Shown here: positions 42,343-50,709 of the stretch, piece after piece | Layout of the letters: each line of letters starts with the position of its first letter | How positions within the stretch are numbered: position 1 is the first letter of the stretch | Assembly (NCBI RefSeq): GCF_021353235.1 | Contig: NZ_JAJTWT010000006.1 | Span: forward strand, 62,001-126,000 | Length of the DNA: 64,000 nt | From: Pelomonas caseinilytica | Lineage (GTDB): Bacteria > Pseudomonadota > Gammaproteobacteria > Burkholderiales > Burkholderiaceae_C | Direction: 5' to 3' | The notes under the pieces: generated by a model | Seen by the model: the letters and a program-made list of their open reading frames with translations, nothing else | Told to the model about the DNA's origin: nothing | The model's database searches: none | Translations under genes and position numbers: made by a program

Positions 42343-42527
42343 GGCGGTCTTGAACGGTCTCGAAGGTCGGGAGCCGCACTCTAGGAAGCGCCCCGGGGCC
42401 GCGCAAAGAAGAAGTTCGCACATGCTCATGCGCATCCCGCGCTTGGGGCCGTTGAGTGCTTGTCCGACGCGGGCATCGCCGTGGCGCCGACACGGCCGCG
42501 TCGCGGCTCTTCCTAAGCTGCGTTTGA

Positions 42528-42548
42528 CTTGGCATGTCCCTTGCCAAG
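42528..42548. promoter_or_regulatory. Inverted repeat at the promoter of the CX10C-repeat gene
   Basis: Perfect 7-bp inverted repeat cttggca/tgccaag with a 7-nt centre, overlapping a TTGACT that could be a -35. The gene's ATG is at 42572 after an AAGGAGA ribosome-binding site. It is a possible operator; no regulator is suggested by the neighbours. Confidence 0.4.
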
Positions 42549-42571
42549 CCCTGACCCATGAAGGAGACCCC

Positions 42572-43117
42572 ATGACGACGAGAACCCGCGCACCCCGCTT
42601 GCTGTGCCTGGCCCTGGCCGCCTGGGCCGGCGTGGCCTCGGCCAACCTCAGCAAGCCCGTCTACAGCCAGGCCAAGGACGAGGTGAAGGCCATGTTCAAG
42701 GCCGAGCGCGACAAGTGCGACGCCCTCTCGGGCAATGCCAAGGACGTCTGCGTCGAGCGCGCCAAGGGCCATGAGAAGGTGGCGCTGGCCAACCTCGAGT
42801 ACCAGCACACCGGCAAGGAAAAGGACCGCAACGACTACCTGGAGGCCCGCTACGAGGCCACCTACAAGGTCGCCAAGGAGATGTGCGACGACAAGTCTGG
42901 CAATGCCAAGGACGTCTGCGTCGCCGAGGCCAAGGCCCAGCATGACAAGGCCAAGGCCGACCTCAAGGCCAACAAGGCCGTCGTCGCGGCCGAGTCCGAC
43001 GCCGCCGAGGCCCGCCTGAAGGCCGACTACAAGGTCGCCAAGGAGCGCTGCGACAGTCTTTCGGGCGACGCCAAGGACAGCTGCCAGGCCAGCGCCAAGG
43101 CGCGCTACTTCCAGTAA
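42572..43117 (+). CDS. Exported protein with three CX10C repeats
   Basis: A 181-residue protein with a signal peptide (about 1-24, WAGVASA-NL). The mature part is a highly charged helical protein with three copies of a unit: [18 protein letters not shown] (C49, C60), [18 protein letters not shown] (C105, C116) and [18 protein letters not shown] (C160, C171). The spacing is CX10C each time and the period is 55-56 residues. The cysteines are likely to form disulfides in the periplasm. I do not recognise a characterised family; similar proteins occur in Burkholderiales. A terminator follows. Confidence 0.8.
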   Translation: MTTRTRAPRLLCLALAAWAGVASANLSKPVYSQAKDEVKAMFKAERDKCDALSGNAKDVCVERAKGHEKVALANLEYQHTGKEKDRNDYLEARYEATYKVAKEMCDDKSGNAKDVCVAEAKAQHDKAKADLKANKAVVAAESDAAEARLKADYKVAKERCDSLSGDAKDSCQASAKARYFQ

Positions 43118-43142
43118 GCGCCCCGGCGCCGCCGGCAGGTCA

Positions 43143-43175
43143 GCCGCCAGCCCCTCGGGCCGGCGGCTTTCTTTC
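43143..43175 (+). terminator. Terminator after the CX10C-repeat gene
   Basis: Stem agccgcc/ggcggct (43143-43149 with 43163-43169), 13-nt loop, then ttcttt. It lies 25 bp after the stop codon and also ends just before the 3' end of the convergent BON gene. Confidence 0.75.
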
Positions 43176-43183
43176 GAGCCCGC

Positions 43184-44116
43184 TCAGGGCAGCGACGCCC
43201 CGCCGGAGGCGCGCGGCGTCAGCAAGGCTTCCTGCGTGGGCGGGTCCAGCAGCAGGCGGTTGTCCACCGCGCGCACGCCCGCCTGGGTGCTGGCCAGGGC
43301 CAGGGCATGGTTGCGGGTCGCCTCGTCGGGCACCGTGCCTTCCATCAGGACGATGCCGGCGACGGTCTTCACGTCGACGCCGGCCTGGGCGATCAGCGGG
43401 TCGGTGGCGAGCGCCTGAAGGACGCTGCGGGTGATGGCGCCATCGTCGACCGGCACAGCCGCCCGGGCCTGCGAGGCCGCCACCGCCGGGGCCGAAGCGG
43501 CGGCGGATGCGGCGGCCCGGGGCTGCTGCGGCACTCCGTCCACCACCGCCACCACCTGGCCCGGCTGCGGCAGCACCAGGCGGTTGTCGACCGCCTTGAC
43601 GCCGTCGCGCGCGCTGGCCAGCACCGTGGCGCGCTGGCGGGACTTTTCGTCCGGCGCCGGGCCTTCCAGACGCACGACGCCGTTGCGCGTCGTCACGACG
43701 ATGCGCGAGGCGCTCAGCGCCGGGTCGGCCGCCAGGGCCGCCTTGATGCGGGCGCTGGTCGCGGCATCGCTGAACGCCGTGCCCAGGCCTTCGGCCGCGC
43801 CGCGCGAGGCCTGGGCCGCGGCGTCGCGGGACTCGGCCAGCCCTTGTCCGGCGCGGTCGCCCAGGCCGCGCAGGCCGGCCACGGCTTCGTCGAGCTGGGT
43901 GCCGAGGCTGCGCGGGTCGCTCAGGCTGGCCACCGTCACCAGGGCCAGCGCGGCGCCCAGCCCCAGGGCCAGCAGCCAGCCGCTGGCCCGTGACGGCGGG
44001 CGGGCATCGCGGCGCCAGCGGCGCCGGGGGCGGGGCAGGGCGGTCGGCGCCGCCGGTTCGGCGCCCGGGACGGGCGGGCGCCAGTGGGGGTCCGCGGTGC
44101 GGTCTGCATCTCTCAT
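43184..44116 (-). CDS. Membrane-anchored protein with two BON domains
   Basis: A 310-residue product: an Arg/Pro-rich N-terminus facing the cytoplasm, one membrane segment (about 46-63), a helical stretch (75-112), BON domain 1 (about 116-182; SARIKAALAADPALSASRIV, KAVDNRLVL), an Ala-rich linker and BON domain 2 (about 224-290; ITRSVLQALATDPLIAQAGV, RAVDNRLLL). BON domains bind phospholipid surfaces and occur in osmotic-shock proteins such as OsmY. An AGGAGA site precedes the ATG at 44114-44116. It is divergent from the membrane protein gene at 44311 across 194 bp. Confidence 0.85.
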   Translation of the reverse strand: MRDADRTADPHWRPPVPGAEPAAPTALPRPRRRWRRDARPPSRASGWLLALGLGAALALVTVASLSDPRSLGTQLDEAVAGLRGLGDRAGQGLAESRDAAAQASRGAAEGLGTAFSDAATSARIKAALAADPALSASRIVVTTRNGVVRLEGPAPDEKSRQRATVLASARDGVKAVDNRLVLPQPGQVVAVVDGVPQQPRAAASAAASAPAVAASQARAAVPVDDGAITRSVLQALATDPLIAQAGVDVKTVAGIVLMEGTVPDEATRNHALALASTQAGVRAVDNRLLLDPPTQEALLTPRASGGASLP

Positions 44117-44310
44117 GGCGGTCTCCTGCGGTCTTGGCTGCACCCCAAGTCTGGGCGGTGCCGCCCGACCTGCCCGTCAGCGGGCGCAGACCCGGGGTGT
44201 AGGACCGCCGCCTGCGGCCGGTGCGGGGGCCGCGTCCTTCCGCTTGTTGATGCGCGCGGCGCCGCTGCCGGGCCAAATACACGGCAGCCGCAACCCCGGA
44301 GCGTGCCCGC

Positions 44311-45939
44311 ATGAGCCCTGCCGACCCCCCGCACAAGCCACGCGGCACCGGCCGCGCCTTTTGGGAAGACCTGCTGAGGCTGCCCCTGCAGATCGTGCTC
44401 GTGGGCGGCGCCGTCACCCTGGTGGGCATGCTGCTGCAGCACGGCATCGGCATGCCGTCGCTGTCGGCCCTGCAGTTCGACGACAAGACCGCCAGCGGCC
44501 TGCGGCTGGTGGTGGCCGTGCTGATCTTCGCCGTCGGCATCGCGGCGGCCGTCTTCCTGTGGTGGCTGTCGTCGCGCTTCTTCGGCCTCATCGAGGGCAA
44601 GTCGCTCGACGCCGCGGGCCTCGCGGCGGTCAAGGACCTGCCCCTGGGCCTGCCCGAGGGCACGGTGCGGGCGGTGCTGGCGCTGGTGGTGGCCGTCGTC
44701 GGGCTGCCGCTGCTGCTGTTCAGCAACGTCGTGGGCATGGACCCGGCCATCGCCGGCTACATCAACGGCATCGTCACGGGCGTGTTCGGCTTCTACTTCG
44801 GCACCCGCACGACCGGCGTGCCGGCCCAGGCCGTCGACAAGATCGCCGAGGCCAACCGCGAGGCCATGCAGCAGACCAAGGCCGCCGCCAGCGCCAAGGA
44901 GACGGCCAGCCAGGCCCAGAGCGCCGCCCAATCGGCCCGCCAGGAACTCGGCGAGGCCCAGCAGCGCGCGGACGAGAACAGCGGCCAGCTCGACCGCGCC
45001 AGCAAGTTCGACACCACGCTGTCCACCGTCAAGCGCCACCTCGGCGTGGCCAAGACCGTGCTCGTCACGCTGGGGCCGCTGCTGCCCAAGGGCCTGCTGC
45101 CCGACGACCTCGACAAGACCATCGACGCCGCCGACCGGGCCGTCACCGCCGTGCAGGGCGTGACCGCCGCCACCGCCTCGGCTGACCAGCTGTCCGCGCT
45201 GACCGACGCCTTCGAGTCCCTGACCGGCTCCGGCAAGTCCCCGCTCGGCGCCTTGCTCGGCAAGGCGGCGCCCCTGCTGCAGAACGTGCTGCCGGCCATC
45301 CCCGGCCTGGGCGCGGCGGCGGGCCTGGCCACGCTGATCGGCCTGGGCGTGAAGCTCGGCTCCAGCCAGTTCCAGCGCTGGCGGGCGCGCGTGCTGGCCG
45401 CGCCGCTGGCGCAAGGGCTGATCGAGTTCGGCGCCCTCTCGCCCGAGCTGGTGCGCAGCGCGCTGAACCGCTCGCCGCTGCTGCGCGACAAGCTCGCCGA
45501 GCAGCCGCCCGGCGACGTCAACGCCGCCTTGCTCGACGCCGTGCTGCGAGATGACGGCCCGCAGCGCCTGCTGGCCGCCTACGGCCCGGCCGGCACCCTG
45601 GCCGCCGGCCTGCTGACGGAGGCCGACGTGGACGCCGGCCTGGCCGAGCTGCGCCAGTCCCTGCTGGCCCTCTACGGCGCGGGCGACGTGCAGGACTCGA
45701 CGCTCAACCAGGTCAAGGCGGCGCTGGCCGGCGCGGCCAATCCGGAACTCGCGGCGACGGCGGTGCAAAGCCTCACGGCGCGCGACGCCAACCGCCTCAT
45801 CGACGCGGCGTCGGGCATCTCGGCGCAGCCGGGCGTGCCCTGGGACCAGGCGGCGGCCTTCGACGCCCTCGTCATGCTGACCGACAGCGCCCGCCGCGAC
45901 AACGTCGACCTCGTTCGTGCCCTTGCGGAGGTGAAGTGA
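44311..45939 (+). CDS. Four-TM membrane protein with coiled coil, unknown function
   Basis: A 542-residue protein I do not recognise. Four hydrophobic segments (about 23-42, 64-86, 120-140, 148-166) are followed by an Ala/Gln/Lys-rich coiled coil (about 172-232), an amphipathic region and one more hydrophobic glycine-rich stretch (about 325-350, GLGAAAGLATLIGLGVKLGS). The last 180 residues are helical and Ala/Leu rich. Its TGA overlaps the ATG of the next gene, a lipoprotein, and a peptidoglycan-binding protein follows: an envelope complex is likely but its function is open. Confidence 0.7.
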   Translation: MSPADPPHKPRGTGRAFWEDLLRLPLQIVLVGGAVTLVGMLLQHGIGMPSLSALQFDDKTASGLRLVVAVLIFAVGIAAAVFLWWLSSRFFGLIEGKSLDAAGLAAVKDLPLGLPEGTVRAVLALVVAVVGLPLLLFSNVVGMDPAIAGYINGIVTGVFGFYFGTRTTGVPAQAVDKIAEANREAMQQTKAAASAKETASQAQSAAQSARQELGEAQQRADENSGQLDRASKFDTTLSTVKRHLGVAKTVLVTLGPLLPKGLLPDDLDKTIDAADRAVTAVQGVTAATASADQLSALTDAFESLTGSGKSPLGALLGKAAPLLQNVLPAIPGLGAAAGLATLIGLGVKLGSSQFQRWRARVLAAPLAQGLIEFGALSPELVRSALNRSPLLRDKLAEQPPGDVNAALLDAVLRDDGPQRLLAAYGPAGTLAAGLLTEADVDAGLAELRQSLLALYGAGDVQDSTLNQVKAALAGAANPELAATAVQSLTARDANRLIDAASGISAQPGVPWDQAAAFDALVMLTDSARRDNVDLVRALAEVK

Positions 45940-46625
45940 TGCGCAGCCTGTTGACCGTTCCCCTAGCTGTCCTGTTGAGCGCCTGTGCGGCCGTCTCGGG
46001 CCCGACGGCCCAGCTCGAACGCATGACGAAAGCCCAGGCCGCGGGCCAGGACGCCGCCAACGCCGCCGAGACGCCCGACGGCGACTGCGCCGCCAAGCCC
46101 GACGACCCCGCCTGCCTGCGCATCCAGGCCATCCGCGGCCGGGCCTGCCTCGCCCTCGCCCGGGCCGAGGCGGCCCCCGGCGCGGCCTGCCCGCCACCCA
46201 GCGCCACGGTCAAGCGCCACCTCGACTGTGCCGTCGATGCCTATGCCAAGGCGCGCGGCGCGGCGCCCGCCGGCAGCACCGACGCCCTCAACCTCGCCGA
46301 GAACGCCGCACGCGCCCAGTACTGCGCCTCGGGTTTCAAGCCGCCGGCCGAGGGCCTGGCCCTGTTGCGCCAGGCCCGTGCCGGCATCGCCTCGCTGCCC
46401 GCTTCGCCCGAGCACGACCTGCTCGGCGCCTCGGCCGCCCTGGCCCTGGCCCAGCGCAACGGCGTCACGGCCGAGGAGCGCTGCGGCGCTGCCCGCGAAG
46501 CCTCGCGCCTGGCGGCCCGCGCCCTGGGCGCATCCCCGCCACCGAGCGTGGCCGACGCCGCCACCGCCACGCGCAACGCCGCGCGCCAGGAAGCCTCGGG
46601 CCTGGCCGGCTGCACGGGGGTCTGA
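45939..46625 (+). CDS. Lipoprotein of unknown function
   Basis: A 228-residue product with a lipoprotein signal (MRSLLTVPLAVLLSACAAVS; lipobox LSAC). The mature part is helical, Ala-rich and has several cysteines (DGDCAAKPDDPACLRI, GRACLALA, HLDCAVDAYAKA, QYCASG, ERCGAA). No domain is recognised; the helical pairs recall TPR-like solenoids. It overlaps the upstream gene (TGATG) and lies 3 bp from the next. A GTG one codon earlier is an alternative start. Confidence 0.75.
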   Translation: MRSLLTVPLAVLLSACAAVSGPTAQLERMTKAQAAGQDAANAAETPDGDCAAKPDDPACLRIQAIRGRACLALARAEAAPGAACPPPSATVKRHLDCAVDAYAKARGAAPAGSTDALNLAENAARAQYCASGFKPPAEGLALLRQARAGIASLPASPEHDLLGASAALALAQRNGVTAEERCGAAREASRLAARALGASPPPSVADAATATRNAARQEASGLAGCTGV

Positions 46626-46628
46626 GCG

Positions 46629-47597
46629 ATGCAGTTCACCCGCGAAGTCGCCTTCCGCTTCCCGCTGTGCCGCGGCGAGGACGTGCGCGCCATCCAGCAG
46701 GCCCTGACCATCCTGCAGAACGAACCGCCCTGCGGCACGGTGGACGGCATCTTCGGCGGTGCCACCCGGCAGGCCGTGGCCGAGTACCAGCGGCGCAATC
46801 ACCTCGATGCCACGGGCGTCGTCGACGCCGCCACCTGGGCCTCGCTGTTCGCGGCGGCGGCGGTGCGCCAGAAGGACGTGCCCGAGAAGTCGGCCTCCGC
46901 CCTCGTGAAGGCGGCGCTGGCCGGGACGGCGCCGGCCGCCGCGCCCGCCGATGCCGGCCCCGCGCCGGCCGACCTGCCGGTCTCGCGGCCCCAGGCCCTG
47001 CGCACGCGCGACTGGCTGCTGCGCAACTTCGCCGCGCAGATCGAGCAGGCCGTGCAAGGCACGCCGCTGGATGCCGACCTCGTCGCCGCCATCGCCTGCA
47101 AGGAGACGGCCAACGTCTGGCTGCACTGGATCGACCGGCTCAGCCCCGCCGAGGTGCTGGCGCGCTGCGTCTTCGACGGCAGTGGCGACGTGCCGGGCAC
47201 CTCGCGCAGCGCCTTCCCGCGCAACGCGGCGGACTTCCGCGCGGCCGTCGGCGACGCGCTGACCGACGCCCTGATCGACGAGGCCAACGAGACCCGCAAG
47301 CTGCGCGGCTTCGGACCGCAGCGCTGGCTCTACAAGGGCTACGGCCTCTTCCAGTACGACCTGCAGCACTTCAAGACCGACCCCGACTTCTTCCGCAACC
47401 GCCAGTGGGGCGATTTCGGCGCCTGCATCGACCGCTTCATGCGCGAGATGCGCACCAAGCTCGCCGACGCCCACGGCGACCTGCCCGACGCCGTGCGCCG
47501 CTACAACGGCAGTGGCCCCAAGGCCGAGCAATACCGCGAGCATGTGATGTTCATGTACGGCTGGCTCAAGGCGGCACCGTTCACGCCGCCCCACTGA
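46629..47597 (+). CDS. Peptidoglycan-binding, lysozyme/transglycosylase-like protein
   Basis: A 322-residue protein. Residues about 10-75 form a PGB_1 peptidoglycan-binding domain (RGEDVRAIQQALTILQN, GIFGGATRQAVAEYQRRNHL). After an Ala/Pro linker, residues about 125-315 look like a lysozyme-type fold: candidate catalytic E159 in AIACKETANVW, then YKGYGLFQYDLQHF (237-250 region) and AVRRYNGSGPKAEQYREHV, reminiscent of transglycosylases. No signal peptide is seen at the N-terminus, which is odd for a wall hydrolase. It ends a three-gene run with the membrane protein and lipoprotein. Confidence 0.75.
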   Translation: MQFTREVAFRFPLCRGEDVRAIQQALTILQNEPPCGTVDGIFGGATRQAVAEYQRRNHLDATGVVDAATWASLFAAAAVRQKDVPEKSASALVKAALAGTAPAAAPADAGPAPADLPVSRPQALRTRDWLLRNFAAQIEQAVQGTPLDADLVAAIACKETANVWLHWIDRLSPAEVLARCVFDGSGDVPGTSRSAFPRNAADFRAAVGDALTDALIDEANETRKLRGFGPQRWLYKGYGLFQYDLQHFKTDPDFFRNRQWGDFGACIDRFMREMRTKLADAHGDLPDAVRRYNGSGPKAEQYREHVMFMYGWLKAAPFTPPH

Positions 47598-47703
47598 ACC
47601 GCCCGGGCGGCGGCGTGCCGTCCTACGCCGGCACGGCCGCTGCGCCGATGACGTGCCGGCGGGGCCGCCGCGACAGTGCGTTAGCGCCACGCAGCAGAGG
47701 TCC

Positions 47704-49359
47704 ATGAGTTCGCAAGTCCATCCCCTGGCGGGCCAGCCGGCGCCGCCCGACGCCCTCGTCGACGTCGAAGCGCTGCGGGAGGCCTACTTCTGGCGGCGCC
47801 CCGACCCGGCGAGCCCCGAGCAGCAGGTCGTCTTCGGCACCTCCGGCCACCGCGGCTCGGCCCTGGACGGCTCCTTCAACGAGTGGCATGTGCTGGCCAT
47901 CGCCCAGGCCATCTGCGACCACCGCCGCCGCCAGGGCATCGCCGGTCCGCTCTTCCTGGGGGCCGACACCCATGCCCTGTCCGAGCCCGCCACGGCCAGC
48001 GCCCTGGAGGTGCTGGCGGCCAACGGCGTGGAGGTGATGCTGGCGCCGCCGGGGCAGTTCACGCCGACACCGGCCGTCTCCCTCGCCATCCTCGAATACA
48101 ACCGCGGCAAGGAGGGCAGCGCCCGCGGCGACGGCATCGTCATGACGCCCTCGCACAACCCGCCGCGCGACGGCGGCTTCAAGTACAACCCGCCGCACGG
48201 CGGCCCGGCCGACGGCGCCACCACGGCGGGCATCCAGGCCGATGCCAATGCCTATCTGCGCCACGACCTGGCCGGCGTGCAGCGCCTGGACGCCGAGCGC
48301 GCCTTCGCCCGCGGCAGCTGCCACGAGCACGACTACCTCGCGCAGTACGTCGCCGCCCTGGCCGAGGTGGTGGATTTCGATCTCATCCGTGCGGCCGGCG
48401 TGCGCATGGGCGTGGACCCGCTGGGCGGCGCGGGCGTCGACTACTGGCCGGCCATCGCCGAGCGCTACCGGCTGCCGCTGACCGTCGTCAGCGACGCGGT
48501 CGACCCGCGCTTCGCCTTCATGACGCTGGACTGGGACGGCAAGATCCGCATGGACCCGTCCTCCCCGTATGCCATGCGCCGCCTCACCGCGCTGCAGGAC
48601 CGCTTCGACGTCGCCTTCGCCTGCGACACCGACCATGACCGCCACGGCATCGTCACGCCCAGCAGCGGCCTCATGCCGCCCAACCACTACCTCAGCGTCT
48701 GCGTGGACTACCTGCTGCGCCACCGACCCGGCTGGCGGGCCGACACCGCCATCGGCAAGACGGTGGTGACCACGGCCCTCATCCACCGCGTCGCGCAGCG
48801 GCTGGGCACGCGCGTGTTCGAGACGCCGGTGGGCTTCAAGTGGTTCGCGCAGGGCCTGCTCGACGGCTCGCTCGGCATGGGCTGCGAGGAGAGCGCCGGC
48901 GCCTCGCTGCTGCGCCGCGACGGCCGCACCTGGACGACCGACAAGGACGGCATCGCCGCCGCGCTGCTGGCCGCCGAGATCACGGCCCGCGCGGGGGTGG
49001 ACCCGGGCGCCTGCTACCGCGCGCTCACCGCCGCCCTCGGCACGCCGCTCGCCGACCGCGTCGAGGCCCATGCCACCCGCGAGCAGAAGCAACGCCTGGC
49101 CGCGCTCACGCCGGACAGCGTCAAGGCGACCTCGCTGGCCGGCGAGCCGGTGGAGGCGGTGCAGAGCCGCGCCCCCGGCAACGGCGAGCCCATCGGCGGC
49201 ATCAAGGTCTGCACGGCCAGCGGCTGGTTCGCGGCCCGGCCCTCGGGCACCGAGGACATCTACAAGATCTACGCCGAGAGCTTCCGCGACGAGGGCCACC
49301 TGCGGGCCCTGCTGCAGGAGGCGCAGGGGCTGGTGGACGGGGCGCTGGCTGCGAGCTGA
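47704..49359 (+). CDS. pgm: Phosphoglucomutase (alpha-D-glucose-phosphate-specific)
   Basis: Interconverts glucose-1-phosphate and glucose-6-phosphate, feeding glycogen and sugar-nucleotide synthesis. It has 551 residues. The active-site phosphoserine loop is TPSHNPP (148-154), the metal loop is CDTDHDRHGIVTPSSG, the sugar-specificity segment is GCEESAGASLLRRDG and the phosphate-binding loop is ARPSGTEDIYKIYAES near the end. The ATG at 47704 gives MSSQVHPLAGQPAPPD, the usual start. It stands alone. Confidence 0.97.
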   Translation: MSSQVHPLAGQPAPPDALVDVEALREAYFWRRPDPASPEQQVVFGTSGHRGSALDGSFNEWHVLAIAQAICDHRRRQGIAGPLFLGADTHALSEPATASALEVLAANGVEVMLAPPGQFTPTPAVSLAILEYNRGKEGSARGDGIVMTPSHNPPRDGGFKYNPPHGGPADGATTAGIQADANAYLRHDLAGVQRLDAERAFARGSCHEHDYLAQYVAALAEVVDFDLIRAAGVRMGVDPLGGAGVDYWPAIAERYRLPLTVVSDAVDPRFAFMTLDWDGKIRMDPSSPYAMRRLTALQDRFDVAFACDTDHDRHGIVTPSSGLMPPNHYLSVCVDYLLRHRPGWRADTAIGKTVVTTALIHRVAQRLGTRVFETPVGFKWFAQGLLDGSLGMGCEESAGASLLRRDGRTWTTDKDGIAAALLAAEITARAGVDPGACYRALTAALGTPLADRVEAHATREQKQRLAALTPDSVKATSLAGEPVEAVQSRAPGNGEPIGGIKVCTASGWFAARPSGTEDIYKIYAESFRDEGHLRALLQEAQGLVDGALAAS

Positions 49360-49386
49360 GCGGCCGTCGCGAAGGGCAATTTCCAG

Positions 49387-49464
49387 ACAAGGCCACAGAG
49401 GCACGGAGGCACAGAGAGGGCGGGAGGCTATTCCCTCTGTGTCTCTGTGCCTCTGTGGCTTTGT
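49387..49464. repeat. Inverted repeat (CCACAGAGGCAC family), pgm-antiporter junction
   Basis: Left arm about 49387-49419 and right arm 49433-49464 form a long imperfect inverted repeat with core gccacagaggcac, the same core as at 11485-11558. The right arm runs into the 3' end of the minus-strand antiporter gene and encodes its last residues. Confidence 0.9.
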
Positions 49465-50708
49465 TCCTGGTCTTTGTCATCGGCGTGTTCCACCCCCAGC
49501 CGCCGCGCCAGCGGCGCCAGCGTCGGCCCCTGGATGAGCAGCGACAGCAGCACCACGACGAAGGCCACGTCGAAGAAGCGCCAGCCGTCGGGCATGCCGG
49601 CGAGCACGGGATAGGTGGCCAGCACGATGGGCACGGCGCCGCGCAGGCCCGACCAGGCCACGAAGGCCTGCTGGCGCCAGCCGAAGCCCAGCGGCGCCAG
49701 GCACAGCAGCACCGCCGCCGGGCGGGCGACCAGCATCAGGCCGAGGGCGACGGCCAAGGCCGGGCCCGCCAGGCGCCAGGCCTCGTGCGGCGTGACGAGC
49801 AGGCCGAGCAGCAGGAACAGCACCGCCTCGGCCAGCCAGGTGTAGCCGTTCAGGCCCGGCAGCGCGAGCTGGGCGACGCGGCCGGCGTGGTGGCGCACCA
49901 GCAGCCCGGCCGCATAGACCGCGAGGAAGCCGGAGCCGCCGAGCAGCGTCGTGCCGGCGAACATCAGCAGCCCGAGGGCGGCCATCAGCAGCGCGGCCAG
50001 GCCGTCGTGGTCGTCGGTGACCGGCAGACGGCGCACCCAGAAGGCCGCCAGCAGCCCGCCGCCGACGCCGGTGAGCAGGCCGTAGCCGAGCTGCTCGGCC
50101 AGCAGCCTGAGCAGGGTGGCCATGCCGTCGGCGGCCGGTTCGTTGGCCTGCCCGAAGGGTGAGAGCCAGGCGATCAGGCCCAGGGTCAGCACCACGGCCA
50201 TCGGGTCGTTCATCGCCGATTCGACCTCGATGGTGGCGGCGATGCGGGGCTGCAGCTTCAGCTGACTGGCCGTGAACTGGGCGAACACGGCCGAGGCGTC
50301 GGTGGACGACACCGCGGCGCCGAGCAGCAGGCCTTCGGACCAGCTCACGTCGAGGGCGAGATGCGCGATGCCCGCGACGATGCAGGCCGTGGCCGCTACG
50401 CCCAGGGTGGCCAGCAGGGCGGCCGGCAGCAGGCCGCGGCGCACCTCGGGCCAGCGCGTGCGCAGCCCGCCATCGAAGAGGATGAGGGCGACCGCGAGGT
50501 TGCCCACCGTGACGGCCAGCTTGTGGTTGTCGAAGGGCAGGCCGAGCGGCCCATCCACGCCGGTCAGCATGCCCACGGCCATGAAGACCAGCAGGTGCGA
50601 CAGCCCGAAGCGGTGGGTGTAGAGGGCGCCGGCGATGGCGACGATGACGAGGGCCGCCATGGCGGCCGTCAGGAGGTCCGGCCCCGCCGCGAGGGCGCCG
50701 TGGCCCAT
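49428..50708 (-). CDS. CPA1-family cation:proton antiporter (NhaP-type)
   Basis: A 426-residue polytopic inner-membrane antiporter, about 12 hydrophobic segments. Family landmarks are ALILFDGGLRTRWPEVRRGL, AAVSSTDASAVFAQF (TM with the TDA-type ion site), the VESAMNDPMAVVLTLG motif with its conserved Asn-Asp, and the SGLRGAVPIVLATYPVLAG segment. Na+ or K+ may be the ion. The last 14 residues (about DQEQSHRGTETQRE) are read from the dispersed inverted repeat. The MscS gene ends 1 bp upstream, so the two are one operon. Confidence 0.92.
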   Translation of the reverse strand: MGHGALAAGPDLLTAAMAALVIVAIAGALYTHRFGLSHLLVFMAVGMLTGVDGPLGLPFDNHKLAVTVGNLAVALILFDGGLRTRWPEVRRGLLPAALLATLGVAATACIVAGIAHLALDVSWSEGLLLGAAVSSTDASAVFAQFTASQLKLQPRIAATIEVESAMNDPMAVVLTLGLIAWLSPFGQANEPAADGMATLLRLLAEQLGYGLLTGVGGGLLAAFWVRRLPVTDDHDGLAALLMAALGLLMFAGTTLLGGSGFLAVYAAGLLVRHHAGRVAQLALPGLNGYTWLAEAVLFLLLGLLVTPHEAWRLAGPALAVALGLMLVARPAAVLLCLAPLGFGWRQQAFVAWSGLRGAVPIVLATYPVLAGMPDGWRFFDVAFVVVLLSLLIQGPTLAPLARRLGVEHADDKDQEQSHRGTETQRE

Positions 50709-50709
50709 G

